From contig JAFXDI010000018.1 in assembly GCA_017521245.1 (NCBI GenBank), positions 46,940-110,939 on the forward strand: a DNA stretch of 64,000 nt, read 5' to 3'. Under the pieces are notes generated by a model. The model ran no database searches and was not told the origin of the DNA. It saw only the letters and a program-made list of their open reading frames with translations. Position 1 is the stretch's first letter, and each line of letters opens with the position of its first letter. The stretch is from Bacteroidales bacterium (GTDB lineage Bacteria > Bacteroidota > Bacteroidia > Bacteroidales > G3-4614). A program made the translations under genes and the position numbers. Of this stretch, positions 17,807-26,704 are shown one piece after another.

Positions 17807-19582
17807 CTAACAACTTCTCAAGCAATTAATAATATCCTCTACAATTATCTCATCAGTAAGATGGTTAGCTCTTAAGAGCTCTTTAATATTATATCTGTCA
17901 ACAAACTCTTTTTTAGCACCAAAGTTAAGAACTTTCATATCAGAAGGAGCAAAGAATCTCGAAATTTTCTCTCCAAAGCCACCATCTAAAACTCCATCTT
18001 CAAGCGTTGCAACAACTTTATGATTCTCTTTAAGCGAGTTTAAAACACACTTGTCAATACCAGTTAAATATCTTGGGTTAATAAGAGTAGGAGTAATACC
18101 ATATTTAGAACTTAATAAAGAAGCAACCCTTTCGCCCAAACTAAAATAACTACCAGCCGCAATAATTGCAACGTCACTACCTTCATCAATAACCTTATAT
18201 CTATTAATTGGCGAGTAACACTTTTCAATATTAACAACCTTAGTAGCCTCTTTACCAGCAGGAACTCTAATAGCAACAGGATGCTCAGTTTGATTAATAC
18301 TCCAATTTAACATAGCCCAATATTCATCAATACAGGTTGGAGCCAGATAAACCAAATTAGGAATATTACTTAATAGAGGAATATCAAAGAAACATAAGTG
18401 AGTAACATCGTTCATACTACCTAAAGAACCCCAGAAAACCAATAACGTTGCAGGATTATTGTTTATACACAAATCTTGAGAGATTTGGTCGTATGCCCTC
18501 TGAATAAAAGTACTATACACACCAAAAACAGGTTTAGCACCACTCTTTGCCAAACCACTTGCAAGAGCAACAGCGTGTTCTTCAGCAATACCAACATCAA
18601 CAAATTGCTCACCTGCTTTCTCTCTGCGTTTAGCATCAAATCCCATAACAGTTGGAGTACCAGCAGTAATAGCAACAATGCTCTTATCGGTTTTCATTCT
18701 ATCTAAAAGATAGTCTGCTGTTAAAGTTTGGTAGTCAATACTCTTCCCTCCCGATTGTTGAGGTTTCCCACTCTCAATATCAAAAGGAGAACAAAAGTGC
18801 CAACTCTCTTTATTGTCTTCGGCAGGTTGATAGCCCTTGCCTTTTAAAGTGTTAATATGAACAACAATAGGGTGATTACAATCCTTAATCTCATTAAAAG
18901 CACTAATCAACTCCTCAATGTTATTACCATTGGCAATATACTTGTAATCAAATCCCATTGCCTTAAAAAGGTTACACTCGGCACAGCCGTTTGTCTCCCT
19001 TAACAAAGCAAGATTTTTGTAAATACCACCATGGTTCTCGGCAATCGACATCTGATTATCATTCACAATAACAATCATATTGGAGTTCAATTCAGCAGCA
19101 TAATCTAAGCCCTCAAAAGCCTCACCGCCACTTAGCGAGCCATCACCAACAATGGCAATAACATTATACTTTTCGCCTTTCAAGTCCCTTGCTTTAGCCA
19201 TACCACTGGCAAGGCTCACACTTGTTGAAGTATGCCCAACAATAAAGTGGTCGTGTTCGCTTTCGCTTGGCTCGGTATAACCCGAAACACACTTATATTT
19301 TAGAGGATTAATAAAAGCCTCTTTTCTCCCGGTCAATATTTTGTGAGTGTAACATTGATGCGACACATCAAAAACAATCTTGTCAGTAGGCGAGTTAAAA
19401 ACATAGTGCAGAGCAATAGTCATCTCAACCATACCAAGGTTAGGACCGCAGTGACCGCCATTAACACTAAGTTTCTTAATTAAACACTCTCTAATATCAC
19501 TACTTAAAATATTAAGTTCATCAGTCGAAAACTTTTTAACATCGGCAGGAGAATTTACGCTATTCAATAACATATCAATCAT
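17807..19582 (-). CDS. DXS-like thiamine-diphosphate enzyme
   Basis: A 591-residue transketolase-superfamily protein resembling 1-deoxy-D-xylulose-5-phosphate synthase: GGHCGPNLGMVEMTIALHY, DVSHQCYTHKILTGR, VGHTSTSVSLASG, the ThDP/metal motif GDGSLSGGEAFEG...NDNQMS, and GIAEEHAV with the cofactor Glu. Two regions differ from canonical DXS: the usual GADGxTH loop reads GSMNDVTH, and the usual GFxxRxES segment reads GYTEPSES. It is co-transcribed with an MBOAT/SGNH acylation pair, not with isoprenoid genes. It may be a true DXS or a paralogue with another substrate. Confidence 0.75.
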   Translation of the reverse strand: MIDMLLNSVNSPADVKKFSTDELNILSSDIRECLIKKLSVNGGHCGPNLGMVEMTIALHYVFNSPTDKIVFDVSHQCYTHKILTGRKEAFINPLKYKCVSGYTEPSESEHDHFIVGHTSTSVSLASGMAKARDLKGEKYNVIAIVGDGSLSGGEAFEGLDYAAELNSNMIVIVNDNQMSIAENHGGIYKNLALLRETNGCAECNLFKAMGFDYKYIANGNNIEELISAFNEIKDCNHPIVVHINTLKGKGYQPAEDNKESWHFCSPFDIESGKPQQSGGKSIDYQTLTADYLLDRMKTDKSIVAITAGTPTVMGFDAKRREKAGEQFVDVGIAEEHAVALASGLAKSGAKPVFGVYSTFIQRAYDQISQDLCINNNPATLLVFWGSLGSMNDVTHLCFFDIPLLSNIPNLVYLAPTCIDEYWAMLNWSINQTEHPVAIRVPAGKEATKVVNIEKCYSPINRYKVIDEGSDVAIIAAGSYFSLGERVASLLSSKYGITPTLINPRYLTGIDKCVLNSLKENHKVVATLEDGVLDGGFGEKISRFFAPSDMKVLNFGAKKEFVDRYNIKELLRANHLTDEIIVEDIINCLRSC

Positions 19583-19621
19583 TAATTTTAAACGCCAATG
19601 GCAATTAAATTACTATTATTG

Positions 19622-19713
19622 CAAATTTAAGAAAAATATCAATCTAACAATTAAATAACCTTATATAAAAATAAATATTCCGAAATCATTTTATAAGATG
19701 CTCAAATATACGT
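19622..19713. repeat. 92-base direct repeat, copy A1
   Basis: This segment recurs at 19871-19962 with three mismatches. The two copies flank the two B repeats, giving the order A-B-B-A. This copy is just upstream of the DXS-like gene (on its promoter side). Confidence 0.85.
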
Positions 19714-19781
19714 GTAAGCGAGCAAGAAATATCAAGTTTACTTGAATATTTATTACAGCGAGCGCAAGTATATTCGAGATT
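19714..19781. repeat. 68-base direct repeat, copy B1
   Basis: Recurs at 19799-19866 with two mismatches. Its centre is an imperfect palindrome (ATATCAAGT TT ACTTGAATAT) flanked by GCGAGCAAG and GCGAGCGCAAG. Read on the other strand, the pattern CGCTCG...TTCAAGTAAA.TTGA...CTCGC resembles the hairpin element at 22101-22180. Confidence 0.8.
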
Positions 19782-19798
19782 TATCTCAAATAAAAGGA

Positions 19799-19866
19799 GT
19801 AAGCGAGCAAGAAATATCAAGTTTACTTGAATATTTTTTACAGCGAGCGAAAGTATATTCGAGATT
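19799..19866. repeat. 68-base direct repeat, copy B2
   Basis: Second copy of the B unit, 85 bases after B1, separated from it by GAGATTTATCTC and an AT-rich spacer. Differs from B1 at two positions. Confidence 0.8.
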
Positions 19867-19870
19867 ATCA

Positions 19871-19962
19871 CAAATTCAAGAAAAATATCAATCTAACAAT
19901 TAAATAACCTTATATAAAAATAAATATTCCGAAATCATTTTATAGGATGCTCAAATATTCGT
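19871..19962. repeat. 92-base direct repeat, copy A2
   Basis: Second copy of A. Its last base begins the TAACTTTG promoter element of the amidase gene, so this copy supplies the upstream promoter sequence of aguB, whereas A1 does not run into such a box. Confidence 0.85.
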
Positions 19963-19969
19963 AACTTTG
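19962..19969 (+). promoter_or_regulatory. -7 element of the aguB promoter
   Basis: TAACTTTG matches TAnnTTTG exactly and lies 22 bases before the start codon, implying a very short leader. No clear TTTG lies 20 bases upstream. Confidence 0.5.
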
Positions 19970-19991
19970 CATAGTAATATAACAAACAAAT

Positions 19992-20882
19992 ATGTCAGAA
20001 AAAATATTAAAAATAGGATTGGTACAACAATCAATAGTTGCCGATAAAGAGATAAATCGCAAGAGACTATCTGAGAATATAAAAAAATGTGCAGCCGAAG
20101 GAGCAGAATTAGTAGTTTTGCAAGAGTTGCACGATACACTATATTTTTGTCAAGTAGAGAATACCGAAAACTTCTCTTTAGCAGAGCCATTTCCAGGCGA
20201 AGCAATCCCCTTTTATAGTTCAATAGCAAAGGAGTGTGGTATAGTATTAGTAACATCGCTATTTGAGAAGCGAGCAGCAGGATTGTATCATAACACCGCA
20301 GTAGTATTTGAGAAAGATGGCTCAATAGCAGGTAAATACCGAAAAATGCACATACCCGATGATCCAGCATATTACGAAAAATTTTATTTCACACCGGGCG
20401 ATATGGGCTTTAATCCAATCCAGACATCAGTTGGTAAACTTGGATTATTGGTATGTTGGGATCAATGGTACCCCGAAGCAGCTCGATTAATGGCACTTGC
20501 AGGAGCAGATATGTTGATATATCCCACAGCCATAGGTTGGGAGAGTACCGACACCCCAGAGGAGAAATCACGTCAACGCGAGGCGTGGATAACCGTACAA
20601 CGAGGTCATGCTGTAGCAAACGGACTTCCAGTAATCTCAGTTAATAGAGTAGGATATGAGCCTGATCCATCAGGAGTAACAAACGGAATAACATTCTGGG
20701 GAAGTAGTTTTGTGGCAGGACCACAAGGCGAGTTTCTATATCAAGCACCAACAGATGCCGAGGAGAATAAAGTCATTGAAATAGATATGCAACGCACCGA
20801 AAATGTACGCCGTTGGTGGCCATTCCTTCGCGATCGCAGAATAGATGCATACGGAGATATACTAAAACGATTTAGAGATTAA
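19992..20882 (+). CDS. aguB: N-carbamoylputrescine amidase
   Basis: A nitrilase-superfamily enzyme of 296 residues that hydrolyses N-carbamoylputrescine to putrescine. The catalytic triad is visible: Glu45 (VVLQELHDT), Lys118 (GKYRKMHIP) and Cys155 (GLLVCWDQWYPEA). The surrounding residues, including the DQWYPEAAR block, are those of the AguB subgroup rather than nitrilases in general. It completes the agmatine route begun by aguA at 10007-11035. It lies 15 bases before a flavodiiron protein gene. Confidence 0.95.
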   Translation: MSEKILKIGLVQQSIVADKEINRKRLSENIKKCAAEGAELVVLQELHDTLYFCQVENTENFSLAEPFPGEAIPFYSSIAKECGIVLVTSLFEKRAAGLYHNTAVVFEKDGSIAGKYRKMHIPDDPAYYEKFYFTPGDMGFNPIQTSVGKLGLLVCWDQWYPEAARLMALAGADMLIYPTAIGWESTDTPEEKSRQREAWITVQRGHAVANGLPVISVNRVGYEPDPSGVTNGITFWGSSFVAGPQGEFLYQAPTDAEENKVIEIDMQRTENVRRWWPFLRDRRIDAYGDILKRFRD

Positions 20883-20897
20883 TATTAAGCAAGAATA

Positions 20898-22085
20898 ATG
20901 AAAAGAGAGATAACAAATAATGTATATTATGTAGGAGTAAACGATAATACCACAACCCTATTTGAACGATTGTGGCCATTACCCTACGGAGTAAGTTATA
21001 ATGCATATTTAATAAAAGATAAGTCAAATGTACTTATAGATACAGTAGAATACTCATATAACGATATATTTTTCTCACAAATTGAGGAGGTAATATCGGG
21101 AGAGAAGATAGACTATGTAGTAGTAAATCACATGGAACCCGATCACTCTTCATCGTTACTTAAGTTAATAGAAAAATACCCCGATATTCAAGTCATAGGT
21201 AATAAAAAAACATTAGGAATGTTAGAGGGATTTTACGGAATAACCAAGAACGTAAAAGAGATAACCGATGGAGAGAAGTTAAATATAGGAGATAAAACCC
21301 TATCATTCTATTTAACACCAATGGTACATTGGCCCGAAACAATGATGACCTACATCGATGAAGAAGGAGTTCTATTCTCAGGAGATGCCTTTGGAGCCTT
21401 TGGATCCTTGAATCAAGATGTAATGGATGAGTCTGCCGATATGTCAATCTTTACAGATGAGATGTATCGTTACTATTCAAACATAGTTGGAAAATATGGC
21501 GGTCCAGTAGAGAAGGCAATCGAAAAACTATCAACATTACCCATTAACTATATCTGTTCAACTCATGGACCGGTATGGAATAAATACCTACCTCAAGTTG
21601 TAGAACAATATCATCGTATGGCTCGTTACGAAGGCGAGGAGGGAGTAGTTATAGCATACGGAAGTATGTATGGTCACACCGCAGACGTTGCAAAAGCAAT
21701 ATACAAATCACTTGTAGAGGCAGGAGTAAAGAACGTTGTAATTCACGACCTATCAGAAGTTGATGCTTCGTATGTGTTACGTGATATATTCAAGTACAAC
21801 ACACTTATATTAGGCTCTCCCACATATAATTCAGAATTATTTCCCAAAGTAGCCGATTTATGTGTTAAGATAGAGGGCAGAATGATAAAGAATAAGACCT
21901 TTGCATGCTTTGGTTCATACTCATGGGCAGGAGCAGCAGTTAAACGCTTAACAGCATTTGCCGAAACAATGAAGTGGCAAATCATAGAGCCTAAAATTGA
22001 GATAAAACAAGCAGGCTTAGATGTAGATGTAAACGCACTTAGCAAACAACTTGCTGAGAATATTAAAGCAGTTGTTAGTTGTTAG
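20898..22085 (+). CDS. Flavodiiron protein (FprA family)
   Basis: This 395-residue protein reduces O2 (or NO) to water (or N2O) and protects anaerobes from oxygen. The N-terminal metallo-beta-lactamase-like domain has the di-iron ligands H78-x-E80-x-D82-H83 (NHMEPDHSS), HWPET and SGDAFGAFG. The C-terminal flavodoxin domain (about 248-395) has the FMN loop AYGSMYGHTADVA and GSYSWAGAAVK. Electron donor is likely rubredoxin or a ferredoxin system encoded elsewhere. It follows aguB by 15 bases, probably on the same transcript. Confidence 0.95.
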   Translation: MKREITNNVYYVGVNDNTTTLFERLWPLPYGVSYNAYLIKDKSNVLIDTVEYSYNDIFFSQIEEVISGEKIDYVVVNHMEPDHSSSLLKLIEKYPDIQVIGNKKTLGMLEGFYGITKNVKEITDGEKLNIGDKTLSFYLTPMVHWPETMMTYIDEEGVLFSGDAFGAFGSLNQDVMDESADMSIFTDEMYRYYSNIVGKYGGPVEKAIEKLSTLPINYICSTHGPVWNKYLPQVVEQYHRMARYEGEEGVVIAYGSMYGHTADVAKAIYKSLVEAGVKNVVIHDLSEVDASYVLRDIFKYNTLILGSPTYNSELFPKVADLCVKIEGRMIKNKTFACFGSYSWAGAAVKRLTAFAETMKWQIIEPKIEIKQAGLDVDVNALSKQLAENIKAVVSC

Positions 22086-22100
22086 TTGTTGGTTGTTAGT

Positions 22101-22180
22101 TGAGAAGCATTCGCTTCTCAAGCCTGCTCTCGCTCGTCAGAGTTCAAGTAAATTTGAATCTGCTCTCTCTTACTCGCAGT
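22101..22180. repeat. Hairpin element of a dispersed family (22.1 kb copy)
   Basis: A perfect hairpin TGAGAAGC-ATTC-GCTTCTCA (22101-22120) is followed by CTGCTCTCGCTCGTCAGAG, then a second stem (CAGAGTTCAA with TTGAATCTG around GTAAAT) and CTCTTACTCGCAG. The 28.9 kb intergenic region has the same order with different stem bases but the same ATTC loop and the same CTGCTC.CGCTCG and TTACTCGCAG blocks. It immediately follows the flavodiiron gene. Confidence 0.7.
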
Positions 22181-22200
22181 TTTATCAGTTGTCGGCTAAA

Positions 22201-22276
22201 GCACTCCCTCGTCGCACAGGGCACTGATTTCCTCCGTCGCATAGGAGTTAATACCTCCGTCGTGCAGAGCACTGCA
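22201..22276. repeat. Three imperfect tandem units with a conserved CGTCG core
   Basis: CCCTCGTCGCACAGGG (22206-22221), TCCTCCGTCGCATAGGA (22230-22246) and ACCTCCGTCGTGCAG (22253-22267) follow one another about every 24 bases. The first two can fold as 4-pair stems (CCCT/AGGG and TCCT/AGGA) around the same GTCGCA loop. Unknown function; no coding. Confidence 0.5.
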
Positions 22277-22383
22277 CTCCCCATTTTTAGGCACAAATTG
22301 ACATTTAGTCAATTTTAATTACTTTGTAATTACCTTAAAATGCCCTTTGGGTTGTTGTTAGGATTATTAATCAAATTAGCCTT

Positions 22384-22470
22384 ATAAGAGAACGGAGTTT
22401 CACCTCAAGATGCAACTCCGTTTAAACTAAAAACTAATGTGCAAAGCACCGTACAACTAAAAACTAACAA
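22384..22470 (-). repeat. Dispersed intergenic element 2, reverse copy
   Basis: Read on the minus strand this begins with TTGTTAGTTTTTAGTTGTAC, continues through a GGTGC/GCAC hairpin and ends in AAACGGAGTTGC...CTCCGTTCTCTTAT. The same order occurs on the plus strand at 26929-27010, with a partial copy at 26751-26800. It ends almost at the 3' end of the membrane phosphatase-fold gene (22471). Confidence 0.65.
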
Positions 22471-24291
22471 CTATTTAACCCTATCATACAACTTTTGCAA
22501 TATGGCTTTACCCTGTTGCAAAAGTTTTTCACTATCTGCACCTTCCATAGTAGTAGCACTATTAGCATCACAATCAAAAACAACAAAGGTACTATCGTTA
22601 GTCATAGCAAAACCATTCGTAAAAGTCCAGTAAGCAAAATTAGAGAGAGAAGTATCAGCAATATTTCTACTATATCTAAAATCGCTATAATCAACCCCTA
22701 ATTGAGATAGAAGAGTCGAAGCCATATCCGATTGAGAAGCATACTCATCAATATTTATATGACCTTTTATAGCACCACCGCACCACACCATAGGAATTGA
22801 GTGGCTATCTTTACCTCTCTCATTATAATCTAACAGATAACTGACACCATGATCAGGCACAAGAACAAATAGAGTATTATCCCAAACGAGGCTCTTTTTA
22901 ATTTCATCAATAAAAACACCTAAACAACTGTCGGTGTATGCAACAGAGTTCAGATATCTGTTCTCAAACTTATTAAAAGGCACCTCAAAAGGCTCGTGAC
23001 TACTCAATGTTAAAAACACTTTTAAGAAAGGCTTATCGCTCTTATAACTTAAAATATCATTTTTAAGATAATCAAAAGTAATATGGTCGTTGGCACCCCA
23101 TTTCGATTCCAATTTGCTAACGTTCAACTCCACATCGGTAACAAACTCATCAGTACCTCCGGTTGCAAAGAACTGACGCATATTAGTAAAATTAGCATCG
23201 CCACCATACAAAAACGAAGTGTTATATCCTTGCACCTTAATAGCATTAATTAACGATGGGAAATTAACCATTTTCTCAGGATACTTCATTAACGAAACAG
23301 TAGGCAAAGCAGGAAAACCATCAACTAACGAATAAAGACCTCTGTCAGTTCTAAAACTGTTAGCATATAAATTATTAAAAGCAATACCCTCATTCATTAG
23401 TTTAAGTAAGTTTGGAGCAATCACATTCCCATTATTAATTAAAGCACCCTTTGAGAAACTCTCCAAAAACAGTAATACAATATTAGGCTTTCTATTCTTT
23501 AACCAACACTCATCATCACTTGGAATAAAAACCCTTTCAGGATACAGTTCGTTAAAAATATCATCCGCCATTTGTCCATCCATAAACCTTGCGTAATCAG
23601 CAAAATCATTCTCTTTAGTCAGCGAGTATAAAAAACTGAAAACAGGATTAATCGCAGCGTGGTTATACTTAACCTCAGTAGAGTAATATGCTCTTCCCAC
23701 ATTCATAGTTGAAGGGCCAATACCACCTCTAATACCAATAAAAGCAAATCCGCCTGTTAAAATAAAAACAGCAGCACATAATATCTTATTATTGCAACAA
23801 CGCAAATTGTTACACTTCTTAGTAAAATATCGTAAGGGTAAATATAAAATAAAGAAGGTAGCGATAATAACTAAAAAGAAAATTACCACCTCCCAGACAT
23901 TAACACTTGCAAAAGCCTCCGAAGGATTACTCAAGTAGAACAGTGGAGTAGAATCAATCTTAAACCCCCAGTAAGAGTATAAGCCCAAATCGCTAATACA
24001 AATAATAGATACTAAAGCAGAAATAATACCCAAATAAATATAATTAGCAATTTTAAACCATTTACCAGAGAAGAAAACACTAAAAATTAAAAAAATAATA
24101 ATGGGAGAGATAATATACGAAGCAACCGAAACATCCATCTCCAAGCCATGCTTAATAATATTAAACCATTCACTGATAGGAGTTTCGCCATAAAGATTAA
24201 AATGTTTAAACATAAAAATAGGTTTAAGCAATACAAAAAAAGCAATAAACCAAATGTAAACCTTTATTAAAAAACACAATCTCTCTTTCAT
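22471..24291 (-). CDS. LTA synthase-like membrane sulfatase-fold enzyme
   Basis: From the ATG at 24291 (MKERLCFLIKV) the protein has 606 residues: five or so N-terminal membrane helices (to about 190), then a periplasmic alkaline-phosphatase/sulfatase-fold domain. Visible active-site elements are FLESFSKGA, the Thr nucleophile region SFRTDRGLYSL, FLYGGDANFTNM and VPDHGVSYL. Gram-negative relatives transfer phosphoethanolamine or phosphoglycerol to surface glycans; the substrate here is not known. An in-frame start 11 codons upstream is possible but overlaps the promoter region of the divergent peptidase. Confidence 0.85.
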   Translation of the reverse strand: MKERLCFLIKVYIWFIAFFVLLKPIFMFKHFNLYGETPISEWFNIIKHGLEMDVSVASYIISPIIIFLIFSVFFSGKWFKIANYIYLGIISALVSIICISDLGLYSYWGFKIDSTPLFYLSNPSEAFASVNVWEVVIFFLVIIATFFILYLPLRYFTKKCNNLRCCNNKILCAAVFILTGGFAFIGIRGGIGPSTMNVGRAYYSTEVKYNHAAINPVFSFLYSLTKENDFADYARFMDGQMADDIFNELYPERVFIPSDDECWLKNRKPNIVLLFLESFSKGALINNGNVIAPNLLKLMNEGIAFNNLYANSFRTDRGLYSLVDGFPALPTVSLMKYPEKMVNFPSLINAIKVQGYNTSFLYGGDANFTNMRQFFATGGTDEFVTDVELNVSKLESKWGANDHITFDYLKNDILSYKSDKPFLKVFLTLSSHEPFEVPFNKFENRYLNSVAYTDSCLGVFIDEIKKSLVWDNTLFVLVPDHGVSYLLDYNERGKDSHSIPMVWCGGAIKGHINIDEYASQSDMASTLLSQLGVDYSDFRYSRNIADTSLSNFAYWTFTNGFAMTNDSTFVVFDCDANSATTMEGADSEKLLQQGKAILQKLYDRVK

Positions 24292-24308
24292 TCTTAAATC
24301 AAATTTTA

Positions 24309-24316
24309 TAACTTTG
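24309..24316 (+). promoter_or_regulatory. -7 element of the M3 peptidase promoter
   Basis: TAACTTTG, an exact TAnnTTTG match followed by CA, lies 76 bases before the peptidase start codon in the divergent intergenic region. The upstream TTTG box is not evident. Confidence 0.5.
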
Positions 24317-24391
24317 CACAACACTATGCAAAAGTATAAAATAAAACCTTAAAATCAATAACTATTGTTACACTCTAAAAGAGAGGGAAAT

Positions 24392-26482
24392 ATGAAACAA
24401 TTAATTACAATCTTAGCATTAATCACAACAATCACAATGAGCAGTTGCAGACAAAATCCGTTATTATCAGAGTTTGATGGTCCATTCGGAACAGCACCAT
24501 TCGACAAAATTGAGTTGGCAGATTACAAACCAGCCATGATAGAGGGAATAAAACAACATCAGCAAGAAGTTGATGCAATAATAAACAATCCCGAAGCACC
24601 AACTTTCGAAAACACAATCGAAGCATACGAAGCATCAGGATTACTATTAAACCGAGTAACAAACATATTCTTTAACCTCTTGTCAGCCGATGGCGATGAA
24701 GCAATGATGAATCTCTCACAAGAGTTGATGCCAATGCTAACAGAGCATACAAACAACCTAACTCTTAACGAAAAACTATTTGAGAGAATAAAAGCAGTAT
24801 ATGAGACAAGAGAAACATTAGACTTAACACGCGAGCAATTAACACTCCTCGAAGATACATACAAATCAATGGTTCGCAATGGAGCAAACCTACAAGGCGA
24901 GGAGAAAGAGCAATACCGCCGTTTAACATCAAAACTCGATAGTCTATCACTAACCTTCGGACAAAATCAAATAAAATCGACCAACGCATTTGAGATGATT
25001 TTGACAACCGAAGAAGAACTTGCAGGCCTACCCGAAGGAGCAAGAGAAGCAGCAAAAATGCGTGCCGAAGCAAAAGGCAAAGAAGGTTATCTATTTAATG
25101 TATCATACCCCTCATTCTTCCCATTTATGAAGTATGCACAAAACCGTGAGTTACGCGAGAAATTATACCGAGCATATAACTCAGTAGCATTAGGCGGAGA
25201 GTATGACAACACACAAAACATATTAGAGCAAGTAACAGCACGAAAAGAGTTAGCAAATCTATTAGGATATAAAGATTGGGCAACATACGTACTTGACAAC
25301 CGTATGGCAAAAACCCCCGAAGCAGTATATAACCTATTAGATAACCTGTTGGAGGCATACACCCCTGCAGCAAAAGAAGACGTAAAAAGAATTAAGAACT
25401 TTGCAAAAGAGGTAGAAGGAAAAGAAGTAGAACTAATGCCATGGGATTGGTCATACTATTCAAACCTATACAAAACCAAGAACTACGATTTGAATGATGA
25501 GATGCTAAAACCCTACTTCGATTTAGAGAAAGTAAAAAAAGGAGTATTTGGATTAGCAACAACACTATATGGATTACAGTTTGAGAAGAGAACCGATATA
25601 GCAGTATATAACGAGGAGGTAGAGGTATTCAAAGTAACCGATGCAGAAGGAAACTATATGGGAATACTCTATACCGATTTCTTCCCACGCGAAACAAAAC
25701 AACAAGGAGCATGGAAAACCGATTTCAAAAAACAATGGGTTGAAAAAGATGGAACAGACAGCCGTCCACACATACTACTTGTAATGAACTTTACCAAACC
25801 AACAAAAGACAAACCAGCACTATTAACATTCGAGGAGGTAGGAACATTCCTACATGAGTTCGGACACTCACTACATGGAATGTTAACAAAATGTCACTAT
25901 GCAGCAGTATCAGGAACATCAGTATATCGCGACTTTGTAGAGTTACCCTCACAAATAATGGAGAACTGGTTAAGCGAAAAAGAGTTCTTAGACACATTTG
26001 CAGAACACTACCAAACAGGCGAGAAGATACCAGCCGAGTTAATAGAAAAAGTAGAAGCAACAAAACAATTCAACGCAGCATACGCATGCCTACGTCAATT
26101 ATCATTAGGCTATTTAGATATGGGATGGCATACACTACAAGGCGAGATACCAACCGATATGTTAAAACAAGAGTATTCATCAATGGCAAAAGCAACACTA
26201 TTACCGGTGCCAGAAGGAACAAATATGAGTACACACTTCGGACACATATTTGACGGAGGATATTCAGCAGGATACTACGGATACAAATGGGCAGAAGTAT
26301 TAGATGCCGATGCATTTGCACTATTCAAACAAAACGGAATCTTTGATAAAGAAACTGCCGATTCATTCCGCAAGAACATCCTTGAAAAAGGAGGCTCAGA
26401 AGAACCAATGAAACTCTACATCGATTTTATGGGACGTGAGCCAAGTATCGAAGCAATAATGAAACGAGACGGAATAAAGTAG
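24392..26482 (+). CDS. M3 family zinc metallopeptidase lipoprotein (Dcp/oligopeptidase type)
   Basis: A 696-residue peptidase from the ATG at 24392; the upstream in-frame start at 24365 would spoil the signal peptide. The N-terminus is a lipoprotein signal (TITMSSC, Cys at about 18). The zinc site is TFLHEFGHSLHGML, with the third ligand in the following EL-rich helix (FVELPSQIMENW). The C-terminal helical domain has the M3 substrate-binding GHIFDGGYSAGYYGYKWAE. Relatives are peptidyl-dipeptidases or oligopeptidases that break down short peptides; here it would act in the periplasm. Confidence 0.93.
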   Translation: MKQLITILALITTITMSSCRQNPLLSEFDGPFGTAPFDKIELADYKPAMIEGIKQHQQEVDAIINNPEAPTFENTIEAYEASGLLLNRVTNIFFNLLSADGDEAMMNLSQELMPMLTEHTNNLTLNEKLFERIKAVYETRETLDLTREQLTLLEDTYKSMVRNGANLQGEEKEQYRRLTSKLDSLSLTFGQNQIKSTNAFEMILTTEEELAGLPEGAREAAKMRAEAKGKEGYLFNVSYPSFFPFMKYAQNRELREKLYRAYNSVALGGEYDNTQNILEQVTARKELANLLGYKDWATYVLDNRMAKTPEAVYNLLDNLLEAYTPAAKEDVKRIKNFAKEVEGKEVELMPWDWSYYSNLYKTKNYDLNDEMLKPYFDLEKVKKGVFGLATTLYGLQFEKRTDIAVYNEEVEVFKVTDAEGNYMGILYTDFFPRETKQQGAWKTDFKKQWVEKDGTDSRPHILLVMNFTKPTKDKPALLTFEEVGTFLHEFGHSLHGMLTKCHYAAVSGTSVYRDFVELPSQIMENWLSEKEFLDTFAEHYQTGEKIPAELIEKVEATKQFNAAYACLRQLSLGYLDMGWHTLQGEIPTDMLKQEYSSMAKATLLPVPEGTNMSTHFGHIFDGGYSAGYYGYKWAEVLDADAFALFKQNGIFDKETADSFRKNILEKGGSEEPMKLYIDFMGREPSIEAIMKRDGIK

Positions 26483-26485
26483 TTT

Positions 26486-26595
26486 TTAGTTGTTAGTTGT
26501 CGGCACAAGTACCGCCCCTTCGGGGTAGTTGTTAGAATAACATAAATCACTTATAATTTGCAAAAGGTTGTAACAACGTTACAACCTTTTGTTGT
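26486..26595 (+). repeat. 3'-end element with terminator (26.5 kb copy)
   Basis: The segment contains ACCGCCCC-TTCG-GGGTAG, then GTTAGAATAACA, then the terminator-like AAAGGTTGTAAC (26564-26575) with GTTACAACCTTT (26579-26590). The same three blocks in the same order lie downstream of the lipoprotein gene at 28960-29066. It probably terminates the M3 peptidase transcript. Confidence 0.7.
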
Positions 26596-26622
26596 ATTAT
26601 CCCTGATTTTGGTTGTTTTTTC

Positions 26623-26642
26623 GGACGTACCATGGTACGTCC
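26623..26642. repeat. Perfect 20-base palindrome 1
   Basis: GGACGTACCATGGTACGTCC is its own reverse complement. It starts with GGAC and ends with GTCC, like the second palindrome 62 bases further on. Confidence 0.8.
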
Positions 26643-26704
26643 CGACATTAAGACGTTTATAATCAGATAAATTGAGGGGTAGAATTCTGTAACCAAGCAA
26701 GTAG

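Noticed and set aside
19622..19962. CRISPR array
   Set aside because: The repeats are too long and too few, are arranged A-B-B-A without regular spacers, and no cas gene is present.
22086..22470. Degraded protein gene between the flavodiiron and membrane enzyme genes
   Set aside because: The short frames there coincide with hairpin repeats shared with other intergenic regions and have no protein-like features.
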